Assembly (NCBI GenBank): GCA_003246295.1
Contig: QKAS01000072.1
Coordinates: forward strand, 26,085-90,084
Source of the DNA: Clostridia bacterium
Lineage (GTDB): Bacteria; Bacillota; Clostridia; Lachnospirales; Lachnospiraceae
Length of the DNA stretch: 64,000 bases
Reading direction: 5' to 3'
Part shown: positions 1-7,492 of the stretch, piece by piece
Layout: each line of letters begins with the position of its first letter
Position numbering within the stretch: the first letter of the stretch is position 1
Notes under the pieces: generated by a model
Told to the model about the DNA's origin: nothing
The model's input: the letters and a program-made list of their open reading frames with translations, nothing else
Database searches by the model: none
Program-made: the position numbers and the translations under genes

Positions 1-1000
1 CTGTTTTATCCATCCATTTATAAGTGCTTATAATCAATGCTGGCATGAACACAAATACGGTTATCAAACTAATGGTAATTCCTTTTGCTAAAGCAAGACC
101 AAGATCCGGCCCAATTTGAAATTGCATCAAACATAAAGCTAAAAATCCAATCACCGTCGTCAGACCACTTGACATAATCGAACTCATCGACATTCCTATT
201 GCATTTACCATTGCTTTTTCAACATCAGTCTCCGTTTTCCTACATTCTGCAAACCGGTGAATCAAAAATACTGAATAATCTAATGCAACAGCCATTTGTA
301 AAACATTTCCTGCAGCATTCGTAACAAATGATATTTCTCCAAATATTAAATTGCTTCCAGCATTAATTATTATTGAAATACCAAGACCTGCCAGAACGAT
401 AAAAGGCTCAACAAAGGATGTCGTTGTAACTAACAATACTAATAAAACAAATAACACTGCAATTACTGCAATTGTTGATACTTCTTTTACTGTACTGATT
501 GTCGCTACTGCAGTAGATACTGCACTACCAGTCATACTATTTTCGTCACCAATAATTTCTCGGATATCTGTCACTGCATCAATACGCTTTTCCTCATCTA
601 TTGCTACAGAGAACAAAGCGCTTCCATCAATATAATATGTTTCCAGTGTATCTTGTTCCATTGTTTCCAATGGCGTTGTAACATCTGCTACGTCGTCAAG
701 CCAAGTAACGTCCTTAACACCATCTACAGCCATGAGTTCCTTTTTAATCTCTAATGCTTCTGAAATAGCAACGTTAGAAACCATAACTCGCGCATTTGGA
801 ATAGAACCCTCGAATTCTTCTTCCATAACATTCAGTGCCAGTGTTGAAGTACTGTCTACCGGCAAATAGTCATTCATATCATAATTTACTGATACTAGTT
901 GTTTAAAAAACATGCAGAAAAATGCAAGCAAAACAAAAACCACAATAATAATTTTCTTATGATGAATTATGCCACAATACACTTTTTCTCTCTTTTTCAC
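1..1000 (-). CDS. MMPL/RND-family exporter, N-terminal part (runs off left edge)
   Basis: This is the first 333 codons of a membrane transporter of the MMPL/RND superfamily; the gene continues past base 1. I read it from a GTG at 1000 that overlaps the TGA stop of the preceding small gene, with AAGGGAG eight bases upstream. A first membrane segment lies near residues 16-36, followed by an extracytoplasmic loop of about 150 residues. A block of closely spaced hydrophobic segments then includes the family-typical stretch VALDYSVFLIHRF. Such proteins export lipids or drugs using the proton gradient. Translational coupling to the small upstream gene and the divergent TetR-type gene suggest a regulated efflux operon. 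The substrate cannot be inferred. Confidence 0.85.
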   Translation of the reverse strand, partial: MKKREKVYCGIIHHKKIIIVVFVLLAFFCMFFKQLVSVNYDMNDYLPVDSTSTLALNVMEEEFEGSIPNARVMVSNVAISEALEIKKELMAVDGVKDVTWLDDVADVTTPLETMEQDTLETYYIDGSALFSVAIDEEKRIDAVTDIREIIGDENSMTGSAVSTAVATISTVKEVSTIAVIAVLFVLLVLLVTTTSFVEPFIVLAGLGISIIINAGSNLIFGEISFVTNAAGNVLQMAVALDYSVFLIHRFAECRKTETDVEKAMVNAIGMSMSSIMSSGLTTVIGFLALCLMQFQIGPDLGLALAKGITISLITVFVFMPALIISTYKWMDKT

Positions 1001-1296
1001 TCCAAAATCTCCCTTCCATAGACAATAAATACATTATCTTCTGTCGTCAATTCTATTTCTACACTGTCCATTTTTTTTTGGCAGAGTGCTGTAAACGGAA
1101 TCTTTCTTATCAGTGAATTTATGTACCCGTGAAATTCACAAATGTCGTTACCATTCCAAGTTCCATGAATTGGATCTCTATTAGAAAGTACTTCGAGCCA
1201 TCCTTCTACTGCTGTCCCGTCTTTTATTAGAAGTAACTGTCCCGTTCTTTTTCCAAGCGGGGTGTGCATTTCTATTTTATATAGGGTACATTTCAT
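997..1296 (-). CDS. Small hypothetical protein upstream of MMPL exporter
   Basis: This 99-residue soluble protein has no family that I recognise. It has mixed beta-rich sequence, no signal peptide and no membrane segment. Its TGA stop overlaps the GTG start of the MMPL exporter, so the two are translationally coupled and probably work together. The ATG at 1296 has an AACGGAGGT ribosome site just upstream. It lies in the presumed TetR-controlled unit. Function unknown. Confidence 0.75.
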   Translation of the reverse strand: MKCTLYKIEMHTPLGKRTGQLLLIKDGTAVEGWLEVLSNRDPIHGTWNGNDICEFHGYINSLIRKIPFTALCQKKMDSVEIELTTEDNVFIVYGREILE

Positions 1297-1445
1297 TTTC
1301 TATACCTCCGTTTTCGAGATTAGTATAAAATATCAATTTTAATTTTACACTGGTCAAATCACTGTCCAATGTTGAAAAAACGGACATAATATATTGAATT
1401 GATGGTCAAATTCTAATTTACCGGTCATGTGTCCTGTATTATCCA

Positions 1446-1473
1446 TTGAATTTTCTAATTAAAACTATATAAT
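1446..1473 (+). promoter_or_regulatory. Sigma-A-type promoter of the TetR-family gene
   Basis: TTGAAT is followed after 16 bases by a perfect TATAAT, about 45 bases before the start codon of the regulator. The intergenic region to the left (1345-1440) holds two TGGTCAAAT copies and an arm pair TGTCC...GGACA that could be operator sequence for the divergent pair. Confidence 0.6.
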
Positions 1474-1519
1474 TAATAGTAATAACTTTACTTTAATCAA
1501 ATGAGAGTGAGATGAAAAA

Positions 1520-2104
1520 TTGAAACATAGCATAACAACTTTGAATACAAAAAAAACACTGGCTACATCTTTACGTGGATTTATGGAAAAAAAACCACTT
1601 TCAAAGATTACAGTCAGTGAAATCATACAGGAATGTGGTGTAAACAGAAAAACTTTCTACTACCACTTTGCTGATATTTACGAATTACTAAAATGGATGT
1701 TAGATCAGGAAGCCATCAGTGTAGTAAAACAATTTGACCTCCTTGTTGATTATAAAGAAGCCATAATGTTTGTGATAAAATATGTTCAGCAAAATAAACA
1801 TATTCTCAACTGTGCTTATGATTCCATGGGAAGGGATGAGTTGAAACGCTTTTTCTATACAGATTTTATAGGCATTACAAGAAGCATGATAGACAGCACC
1901 GAAACTAAAATGAATCTGAATGTTAATGAAAATTTCAAACAATTTTTAGCTCATTCGTATACAGAAATGCTCGCCGGTATGTTGATTGATGAGTTTAAGG
2001 AAAAAGAATCACATGATATCCAAAATGCTATCAAATTTATGTCATTTTTTTTAAAATATTCACTTGAAAGCGTTCTTGAAAATTTTTCTGATAATTTACT
2101 TTAA
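1520..2104 (+). CDS. TetR/AcrR-family transcriptional regulator
   Basis: This 194-residue regulator has an N-terminal TetR helix-turn-helix at about residues 20-52, with the characteristic ITVSEIIQECGVNRKTFYYHF pattern split over the recognition helix. A helical C-terminal ligand/dimer domain follows. The frame opens with TTG at 1520, because the ATG at 1512 stops after two codons; a later ATG at about 1583 would remove part of the HTH. It is divergent from the small gene and MMPL exporter and most probably represses them until a ligand binds. Its overall layout resembles DhaS-type TetR proteins. The ligand is unknown. Confidence 0.85.
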   Translation: MKHSITTLNTKKTLATSLRGFMEKKPLSKITVSEIIQECGVNRKTFYYHFADIYELLKWMLDQEAISVVKQFDLLVDYKEAIMFVIKYVQQNKHILNCAYDSMGRDELKRFFYTDFIGITRSMIDSTETKMNLNVNENFKQFLAHSYTEMLAGMLIDEFKEKESHDIQNAIKFMSFFLKYSLESVLENFSDNLL

Positions 2105-2225
2105 TGAATGTTCCAAATCCAAAGTTTTTATCAATGTTATTTATTATTCAAACGTATATAACTGTCCACTAAAAAAGGACATACGAATATATCCCCAAAA
2201 ATAAATTTTAAATAATTGAACTATT

Positions 2226-2591
2226 CTAATAAGTGGATGCAACTGCCTGAGTCATCACCCACAATCCATTGTAATTGATAAGTTGAATCATAGAATCACA
2301 ATCTGCCTTCTACGCAGGAGTAATACCTCCCTTCGCAGATGCTTCTGCTTTCCAACCTTCTGATATCGGAATATACTTTGTTTCTGTAGTCGGTGCTACT
2401 GTTACAATTTATTCTGCTTGAGTAGCCAGTTTTTTTGTTGGTTTCACTACCGATGTGCTATCTTCTTCTGAGTTTTCAGAAGATTACTTTGTCGCTTCTT
2501 TTGTTTCTTCTACCTGTGGAATTTCTTTTATCACTGAAACTTCTATAGGCATAACTTCATCCTCAAAAGTAATCCCCTTGCTATATTTCAT
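2226..2591 (-). pseudogene. Decayed gene with three in-frame stops, no frameshift
   Basis: Reading leftward from the ATG at 2591, one frame stays protein-like for about 120 codons but is broken by TAA, TAA and TAG. The product would be Glu/Thr/Lys-rich, with segments such as EIPQVEETKEATK and YIPISEGWKAEASAKGG. Each stop is one C-to-T change from a glutamine codon, and there is no frameshift, which points to recent decay. I do not recognise the family. It lies on the chromosomal side of the rlmD junction. Confidence 0.5.
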
Positions 2592-2604
2592 CCACATTTT
2601 TCAA

Positions 2605-2637
2605 AAAGAGCCAGCTGATTTCAACTGACTCTTTCAC
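2605..2637 (-). terminator. Intrinsic terminator after the gene downstream of rlmD
   Basis: On the minus strand AAAGAGTCAG and CTGGCTCTTT form a stem that ends in a T run, immediately after the stop of the small gene ending at 2641. Confidence 0.7.
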
Positions 2638-2640
2638 AAA

Positions 2641-2880
2641 CTAGTTAAACACATTCATCACATCCACATACCCCTGCAACCCATCTGGTTTCAATGCATA
2701 AGACACATAATTTGCAGGCTCTTCTCTTGCCAATCTCACAAGATAAGCTTCATCTTCTGGCTCATCAAATACGACTTGTGCATTTGCCTTGGAACATTCT
2801 ATTACCAGTTTATTATCATCTTTATCCTTCATAACTACTGCATCAAGAACCGAATCGTAATAATATAGATTATTTTCCAT
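2641..2880 (-). CDS. Small hypothetical protein downstream of rlmD
   Basis: A 79-residue acidic protein starting MENNLYYYDS; I chose the ATG at 2880 because GGAGG lies eight bases before it, although the frame is open further upstream. It has no recognised domain, signal or membrane segment. It directly follows the truncated rlmD and is closed by a terminator, so it was probably the last gene of the rlmD transcription unit. Function unknown. Confidence 0.65.
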   Translation of the reverse strand: MENNLYYYDSVLDAVVMKDKDDNKLVIECSKANAQVVFDEPEDEAYLVRLAREEPANYVSYALKPDGLQGYVDVMNVFN

Positions 2881-2896
2881 CCATTCCACCTCCACC

Positions 2897-3250
2897 TTAG
2901 CTAACCATCCCAAAATGCTTCAACGCATCTCGAATCGCCTTTTTCTTCTCTTCCGGACAATTCGGTTGCTTCGCATCCTCCGACTTCGCCAGATTATAAT
3001 TCTCCCCAACCTCTAATCCACATTTCCGAACGCAAGCGCTTTTACTTGCGTTTTTTACCTGCGAAATATACAGATTAGAAACTTTCAATCCATGCTCCTT
3101 TAGCACGTGATCCTTAATCTCTGCATAAGTAGCTTTCGTCTCCGCACTTGTAACATCCAGCTCATCCAAGTCCAAATCTACTGCAATTCTATCACTTGGT
3201 TTTTGTTGGGACAAAAGAACAACCGTCTCAACGTGCGTCGGGTTCACAAT
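2897..3250 (-). pseudogene. rlmD: 3' fragment of 23S rRNA (uracil-5-)-methyltransferase, interrupted
   Basis: This frame encodes only the end of an RlmD/RumA protein. THVETVVLLSQQ matches the conserved motif near the end of the methyltransferase domain. It is followed by the C-terminal extension I know from Lachnospiraceae copies (DLDLDELDVTSAETKATY, then KCGLEVGENYNL and PNCPEEKKKAIRDALKHFGM). The AdoMet-binding and catalytic regions are missing. Upstream, homology stops near NPTHVET, just beside a serine recombinase gene, so an element has probably cut the gene here. An in-frame GTG at 3247 could start translation, but the fragment cannot be an active enzyme. An eight-residue insertion NASKSACV is encoded by a 24-bp palindrome. 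Confidence 0.75.
3029..3052. repeat. 24-bp palindromic in-frame insertion inside rlmD 3' end
   Basis: AACGCAAG, eight loop bases, CTTGCGTT: a perfect 8-bp inverted repeat encoding NASKSACV. From memory of the family, the flanking residues QVK and RKCG are normally adjacent, so this looks like a small palindromic insert that kept the frame. Confidence 0.5.
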
Positions 3251-3374
3251 TAGGGAAGTTATTATCTACGTCGTCCTGCCAATTTAGGCACATATCAGAT
3301 TGCTCTGGTGCTTCATTAGAAAGACGCTCTAGGTTGCTATTATTACCATCCAATAAGTCGTTTTGAGTGCTCAT
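3228..3374 (-). CDS. Small ORF after the recombinase, crossing the integration junction
   Basis: The frame MSTQNDLLDGNNSNLERL... (48 residues, acidic, polar) starts at an ATG with AAAGGGCTG ten bases upstream and follows the recombinase stop by about 40 bases. Its last codons lie in rlmD sequence, in a different frame from rlmD. The native element gene may therefore have a different end, with this version a junction product. It may be untranslated. Confidence 0.35.
   Translation of the reverse strand: MSTQNDLLDGNNSNLERLSNEAPEQSDMCLNWQDDVDNNFPNCEPDAR
3232..3256. other. Probable attachment-site junction (element / rlmD)
   Basis: RlmD-like coding similarity ends near the CCGACGCACGTTGAG region, and the sequence to the right belongs to the recombinase end of the element. 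The exact crossover dinucleotide cannot be read from one end alone. Confidence 0.45.
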
Positions 3375-3413
3375 TTTAAACAGCCCTTTCTTCTTATTGA
3401 ATAATAATTGTTA

Positions 3414-5099
3414 TTAGCTTATTTGCTTATGCAAATTCTTGTATCGCTTCCTTGCATCTGATATTGAAAAATCTGCAAGTCCTTTCAGTACAAAAGTGAT
3501 TTTGTATGGATCAGATTTCCCATCTTCACCCACCTCACCAATAATAACTTTTTTTACGATACTTTCAAATACAGCACGATCAAATCTATCCATTACCTTA
3601 ACTTCAGAAATTCGTGCCCTTATTTCCTTCATTCTCTTACCAACATCTTTCTTAGCAGCTTCATTTTCAATCAAAATCTGCTGCTCCTGCTTAGTCTGAC
3701 TGATTTTCCGTGTAAATTCATCAAATCTTTCATCATAAGCCTCTTTTGAAATTTTATCATCAAGCAACATGTCAGTCAATTTCTTTCGCTTGGCTTCCAC
3801 TGTTGCCAGGCTCTTATCAACACGTTTTAATCTATCACTATTATCTGTACTGGATAACTCAATCTCAATAGATTCTAATACTGACTCTAAGATATCATCA
3901 AAATTATCCGCCAATAACTGAAAAGATTCTACGAAAGCATTTTCAAGAATAGATTCATCAATAGCTTTACTATCAGGACAACTAGCCTTTCCCTTATTTG
4001 CAGCCGTTCTACATACCCAAACCGGTTTTTTATGTTGTGTATCCTGATGATGTGATCTTCTTGAAAATTTTGTTCCGCAATACGCACATTCACACATACT
4101 ACTAAAGGCAAATTTACGTGATTGCTTTTCCCTTGTTCCTTCTATAATACTTGTATTCTTGCCATATCTGCTCTTACGAATTTCTTGAGCCATATTCCAC
4201 TCTTCCTCAGATACGATGGCTTCATGATGATTTTTAATATAAAACTGATCTTCTTCACCCATATTATCTAACCTGCGTTTAGTAAGTGGATCTACTGTAA
4301 AAGTCTTGCCTAGAAGTAAATCTCCTTTGTATTTCTCGTTCGAAATAATTCCTCTTATGCCACTGTCAGTCCATTTAACGATACCTTTCTTGTTTTTCTT
4401 ACCTAATCTGGTCAAATCTTTCGCTATAGTATAGGCACCATATCCTTGATTATAACGATTAAAAATCCACCGAACAATATCAGCCTCCTCTTCGTTCATG
4501 CTAAGTGACTTATCTTCCTGATGATAATCATATCCCAGACAACCATTAAAACCTAATAATTCACCCCGCTTCATTTTCATCTTAAGTCCCATTTTTGTAT
4601 TAGCCGATAAAGATTCAACTTCATTCTGTGCCAGTGTGCTTAATAATGCCAATGCCATTTCGCTTTCCATCGAAAGAGTATTAATGTTCTCTTTCTCAAA
4701 AATAATCGCCACATTCTTCTCTTTTAGCATACGCACATACTGTAACGTATCAACAAGATTACGTGAAAATCTAGAAATAGATTTTGTTAGAACAACATCT
4801 ACTAAGCCGTTCATACAGTCATTAATCATATTTAAGAAACCATCTCTTTTTGATGTCTTCGTTCCAGTTATTGCTTCATCTGAATAAATACCAACAAATG
4901 CCCAATCCTTATTCTTGGATATTTTATCTGTATAGTATTCCATCTGTGACTGAAAACTCTGTAACTGTTCCTCTCCATCGGTACTTACTCTCACATAGGC
5001 TGCCACCCTCTGTCTTTCTAGTGTCAATCCTTTTCCAATAGTATCTCTACGCCTGCATACTGTACCTTCACTAGCTTTTATTACTTCAACCTCTGCCAT
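3414..5099 (-). CDS. Large serine recombinase (site-specific integrase)
   Basis: A 561-residue large serine recombinase that probably integrates and excises the element at rlmD. The N-terminal resolvase domain (about 30-180) carries YVRVST with catalytic Ser39, SDEAITGT and TKSISRFSRN. A recombinase domain follows (GFNGCLGYDY to the SNEKYKGDLLLGKT region). A zinc ribbon sits near residues 335-385 (CECAYCG ... WVCRT...CPDSK), and a long coiled coil precedes the C-terminus. All catalytic features are intact. The gene sits at the end of the element with its 3' end toward rlmD. RBS GAGGAGG precedes ATG 5099, and an inverted repeat lies in its leader. Confidence 0.93.
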   Translation of the reverse strand: MAEVEVIKASEGTVCRRRDTIGKGLTLERQRVAAYVRVSTDGEEQLQSFQSQMEYYTDKISKNKDWAFVGIYSDEAITGTKTSKRDGFLNMINDCMNGLVDVVLTKSISRFSRNLVDTLQYVRMLKEKNVAIIFEKENINTLSMESEMALALLSTLAQNEVESLSANTKMGLKMKMKRGELLGFNGCLGYDYHQEDKSLSMNEEEADIVRWIFNRYNQGYGAYTIAKDLTRLGKKNKKGIVKWTDSGIRGIISNEKYKGDLLLGKTFTVDPLTKRRLDNMGEEDQFYIKNHHEAIVSEEEWNMAQEIRKSRYGKNTSIIEGTREKQSRKFAFSSMCECAYCGTKFSRRSHHQDTQHKKPVWVCRTAANKGKASCPDSKAIDESILENAFVESFQLLADNFDDILESVLESIEIELSSTDNSDRLKRVDKSLATVEAKRKKLTDMLLDDKISKEAYDERFDEFTRKISQTKQEQQILIENEAAKKDVGKRMKEIRARISEVKVMDRFDRAVFESIVKKVIIGEVGEDGKSDPYKITFVLKGLADFSISDARKRYKNLHKQIS

Positions 5100-5123
5100 A
5101 TTGACCTCCTCCTCTCTTGAAGT

Positions 5124-5168
5124 ATGGTAAAATCAGAAACTATTCATGTTTGTTTCTGACTTTACTAT
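5124..5168 (-). promoter_or_regulatory. Inverted repeat in recombinase leader
   Basis: ATGGTAAAATCAGAAAC (5124-5140) and GTTTCTGACTTTACTAT (5152-5168) form an imperfect 17-bp inverted repeat with an 11-base spacer, 25 bases upstream of the recombinase start. It could be an operator controlling integrase expression or an RNA hairpin hiding the leader. Confidence 0.5.
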
Positions 5169-5197
5169 AATCCAAAAGTTAAATATGAACGAACATG

Positions 5198-5232
5198 TAA
5201 AAATGCCGATGAAAATTTATTCACCGGCATTC
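5198..5232 (-). terminator. Terminator between small SHOCT-like gene and recombinase
   Basis: On the minus strand AATGCCGGTGAA and TTTCATCGGCATT form a stem followed by TTTTT, eight bases after the stop at 5240. It separates the upstream small-gene operon from the recombinase. Confidence 0.8.
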
Positions 5233-5239
5233 TAATATG

Positions 5240-5383
5240 TTATGTATTCATAAAACTAACCACGTTATATTCTCTCATAATTCTCTTTTTCACTGCTGTG
5301 TACTCGTCTTCACTGAGTAATGCCATACAATAAAGATTTCCAAGAACAGCTAATTTCTTTGCTAATTCTAATTCTTTTGCCAT
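5240..5383 (-). CDS. SHOCT-like small protein
   Basis: A 47-residue protein, MAKELELAKKLAVLGN..., below the usual ORF cutoff. The segment LLSEDEYTAVKKRIMREYNV resembles the short C-terminal SHOCT oligomerisation motif. The ATG at 5383 is four bases downstream of the MazF-like stop, with GAGGAGTGAG as ribosome site. Such small proteins are common beside serine recombinases in Firmicutes mobile elements; its role is unknown. Confidence 0.6.
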   Translation of the reverse strand: MAKELELAKKLAVLGNLYCMALLSEDEYTAVKKRIMREYNVVSFMNT

Positions 5384-5387
5384 TTAC

Positions 5388-5882
5388 TCACTCCTCATCC
5401 AGCAGTTCAAGCTGATAGATAAGTGCTATATTAAGTTTTTCTATCAATCTTTTATCTGTAATAGCTGCAATTTTCTTAATAACCTGCGTACGATCCGCAC
5501 TGCACAATTGTTCACACATTGCCATTCCTGATTCTCTCAAATTTTCACAGTCATTCTTATCTATAAAGATATGTTCTGGCCTGTCAATCTGTCTAAATGA
5601 TTGTGTCATTGGAATCACAAGAATCACAGGACAGTCTGGAATGAAACGGCCACATACAATAGCAGGGCGAGAACCAACCATTTTACAATGTTCTGTATCA
5701 TCTCCCATATTAATTAATACGATATCACCTTTTTTAACAGGTTCCATTGCTAATGCTCTTTCAATTGTATTTGGCATTTTATTGTAATTGTTTCCGTTCC
5801 CATCACCGTTACGGAAGACATTGTTATTTCTTGCTGGTTTAGTTATTTCAGGATAGTCTTCATCAAATTCTCTAATCTTCAT
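5388..5882 (-). CDS. MazF/PemK-family toxin-like protein
   Basis: This 164-residue protein has a polar N-terminal stretch of about 55 residues followed by a MazF/PemK fold. Visible motifs are KKGDIVLINMG, GSRPAIVCG and LRESGMAMCEQLCSADRTQV, the last matching the family's conserved strand and dimer region. MazF proteins cleave mRNA at short motifs. I take the ATG at 5882 as start because GGAGAAAAA precedes it; a longer frame opens at 5927. No typical MazE-type antitoxin is adjacent; the upstream genes resemble recombinase domains instead. It may be a stability module or a repurposed regulator. Confidence 0.7.
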   Translation of the reverse strand: MKIREFDEDYPEITKPARNNNVFRNGDGNGNNYNKMPNTIERALAMEPVKKGDIVLINMGDDTEHCKMVGSRPAIVCGRFIPDCPVILVIPMTQSFRQIDRPEHIFIDKNDCENLRESGMAMCEQLCSADRTQVIKKIAAITDKRLIEKLNIALIYQLELLDEE

Positions 5883-5939
5883 TTTTTCTCCAATCTGGTC
5901 AGCTGGCAAAATCCAGCTGACCCACAAATAATCATTTCT

Positions 5940-6476
5940 TTATAGTAGCGTAATTGTACAACGATTTTCGATGATATCCTCATCGCTATCGTCTAAAGCT
6001 GATACATCAATACCACCATCTTTTCCTTCCAATGCAAATCTAACAAAACCACCATAGCAGCTAATCATAGTAACAAAATCTTCTATGATTTCTGCTTCAT
6101 CTGAAATCATTGCTTCTGATAATGCGACGATGCATTCAGCCTCACAATCATCTATCATATCTAAGCAAGTGGTATAACCTTTCTTACCAATTCCTGTGCC
6201 TCCAGTATATTCTGATATAGTAGCGACAATTTCATAACCCTGTAGCTTTGACCATTTAATCAGATCACTCTGCAACTTGCTGTCTAAATCTTTATCTTCG
6301 CTCTCACATAAATAAGTAATTACACGAATCTTATCCATTTTGTTATCTCCTTCTTCTATTTCATTGATATACTCAACTGCCTCTTTTTCTGTCGGACAGC
6401 TAATCACTTTGTTCCCATAAGCGTCAAAAATGACTGTTTCACTACCCATAATCACAATTGAATAGTTAGCAGCCAT
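5940..6476 (-). CDS. Degenerate serine-recombinase-like protein
   Basis: From an internal MDKIRVITYL (ATG 6338, preceded by AAGGAGATAACAAA) the sequence follows the resolvase N-terminal pattern: a first strand, a Gln/Lys-rich helix, GYEIVATISEYTGGTG, and a strand AECIVALSEAMISDEAEIIEDF where active enzymes have an RxSR-like motif. The catalytic Ser and Arg positions are not conserved (YLCESED in place of YxRVS), so I expect no recombinase activity. The 46 residues upstream are in frame and could be an extension or a separate start at 6476. Possible role: dimer partner or regulator of the integrase. Confidence 0.5.
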   Translation of the reverse strand: MAANYSIVIMGSETVIFDAYGNKVISCPTEKEAVEYINEIEEGDNKMDKIRVITYLCESEDKDLDSKLQSDLIKWSKLQGYEIVATISEYTGGTGIGKKGYTTCLDMIDDCEAECIVALSEAMISDEAEIIEDFVTMISCYGGFVRFALEGKDGGIDVSALDDSDEDIIENRCTITLL

Positions 6477-6477
6477 A

Positions 6478-6858
6478 TTAATACCATTTACTCGCTAATT
6501 CCTGAATAACACAGCAATAATTTTCTTTATCCTGGTATAACACCAAATCATCATTCTTTCTGACAAAGATACATGCTCCAAGATTCATCAATTGCAATGC
6601 AAATTTTCTTGCTTCATCTGTGTTATTGAAGAAGCTTTCAAGTTTGTCTACAATAATAATATTGCTTTTTCCTGATTTTACTGCCTCCAAAATATTTTTG
6701 AGATAATCGCCTTCTGCATTACCCCTAAACTCAACAACAAGATCTCCTTCTATTTCATGAATTCCTGTTCCAACTGTCATATCTACCAGTTGTGTCAAAA
6801 TCAACTTTCCAGTTGCTTCTGTTCCTTTGCTTCTAATATATATTGATGCTCTATTCAT
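6478..6858 (-). CDS. Second resolvase-like small protein
   Basis: This 126-residue protein begins MNRASIYIRSKGTEATGK and continues with LKNILEAVKSGKSNIIIVDKLESFFNNTDEARKFALQLMNLGACIFVR. The order and spacing recall the serine resolvase catalytic domain (YxRVS ... G.iD.v.v..l.Rl.R...e), but the second arginine motif is replaced by KLESFFNN and there is no C-terminal DNA-binding part. It has a good ribosome site (GGAGGTAAAAAACG before ATG 6858). It ends one base before the next resolvase-like gene and follows the long untranslated leader. Probably non-catalytic. Confidence 0.5.
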   Translation of the reverse strand: MNRASIYIRSKGTEATGKLILTQLVDMTVGTGIHEIEGDLVVEFRGNAEGDYLKNILEAVKSGKSNIIIVDKLESFFNNTDEARKFALQLMNLGACIFVRKNDDLVLYQDKENYCCVIQELASKWY

Positions 6859-6879
6859 CGTTTTTTACCTCCATCGTTT

Positions 6880-7440
6880 ATGTAGAGAAATTTGCCGGCG
6901 TTGCTTTCTCAAATAAGATCCTTGCTACCAAGACTCTTATTTCAAAAAGCAAAATGACATGTACCGAAGTAGCTTTCACCACTTCCCTCCTCGCCCACAT
7001 GTCTGGGAACACAGTAAGTATATTTGATTAGAAAACATTGCACACGCTGATTACTCAGCTTGCCGGTTATAAGCCTTTGCCCGTAGGAACTGTTTGCCAG
7101 CAGCACCCGTACATATCAGTCTTGACCTTGGTTTTATAATGGAAATCACTCCATTTGTCTTGTGAATGGCTCGCTCGTTCCTTACTACATTACATATGCC
7201 TTTCGGCAGGAACATTCTGGCTTAACTCCTTATTGGATAGCTTTTGCATTCGACCACAGTTTTGTAAATTCAAATTGTGTCCTTAGTCTCTTCCGTGGAT
7301 AATATCCACACCTCCCTCGGCTCCCTTCGTTTTCTTCCCGTTTGCTTAATGAGGCTCCTGTGTTGAATATTCAGTTATCAAAGTACAGCGGTTTGTGTTT
7401 CTTAACCTGTAATAATCATATTCCATTTTTGCTTTCCTTT
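6880..7440 (-). ncRNA. Candidate large structured RNA / long leader
   Basis: About 560 bases without a credible gene, visibly richer in G+C than the surroundings, upstream of the resolvase-like genes on the minus strand. Local hairpins read on the minus strand include GTGGAT-ATT-ATCCAC, TGCC-GAAA-GGCA (GNRA loop), GCTGA-GTAA-TCAGC, GAAGTGGTGAAAGCTACTTC, and AATAAGA paired with TCTTATT. This density of stems, with no frame, suggests a structured RNA of the large ornate class found in mobile elements. I could not match it to a named class (group II intron domain V signature is absent). Confidence 0.5.
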
Positions 7441-7492
7441 CTCGACCACGTAGGTCTATCTTTAATTTTAAAATCGACTTTGTAGGTCTATT

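Noticed and set aside
351..635. Plus-strand open frame over the MMPL gene
   Set aside because: It lies antisense to a continuous transporter frame with family motifs.
6843..7031. Open frame on the plus strand in the leader region
   Set aside because: No ribosome site and no protein-like composition; it runs opposite to all neighbours across the structured RNA candidate.
7190..7200. ACATATGCC match inside the structured RNA region
   Set aside because: It is not at a promoter; part of a stem with a GAAA loop, so the match to the redox regulon site is probably chance.
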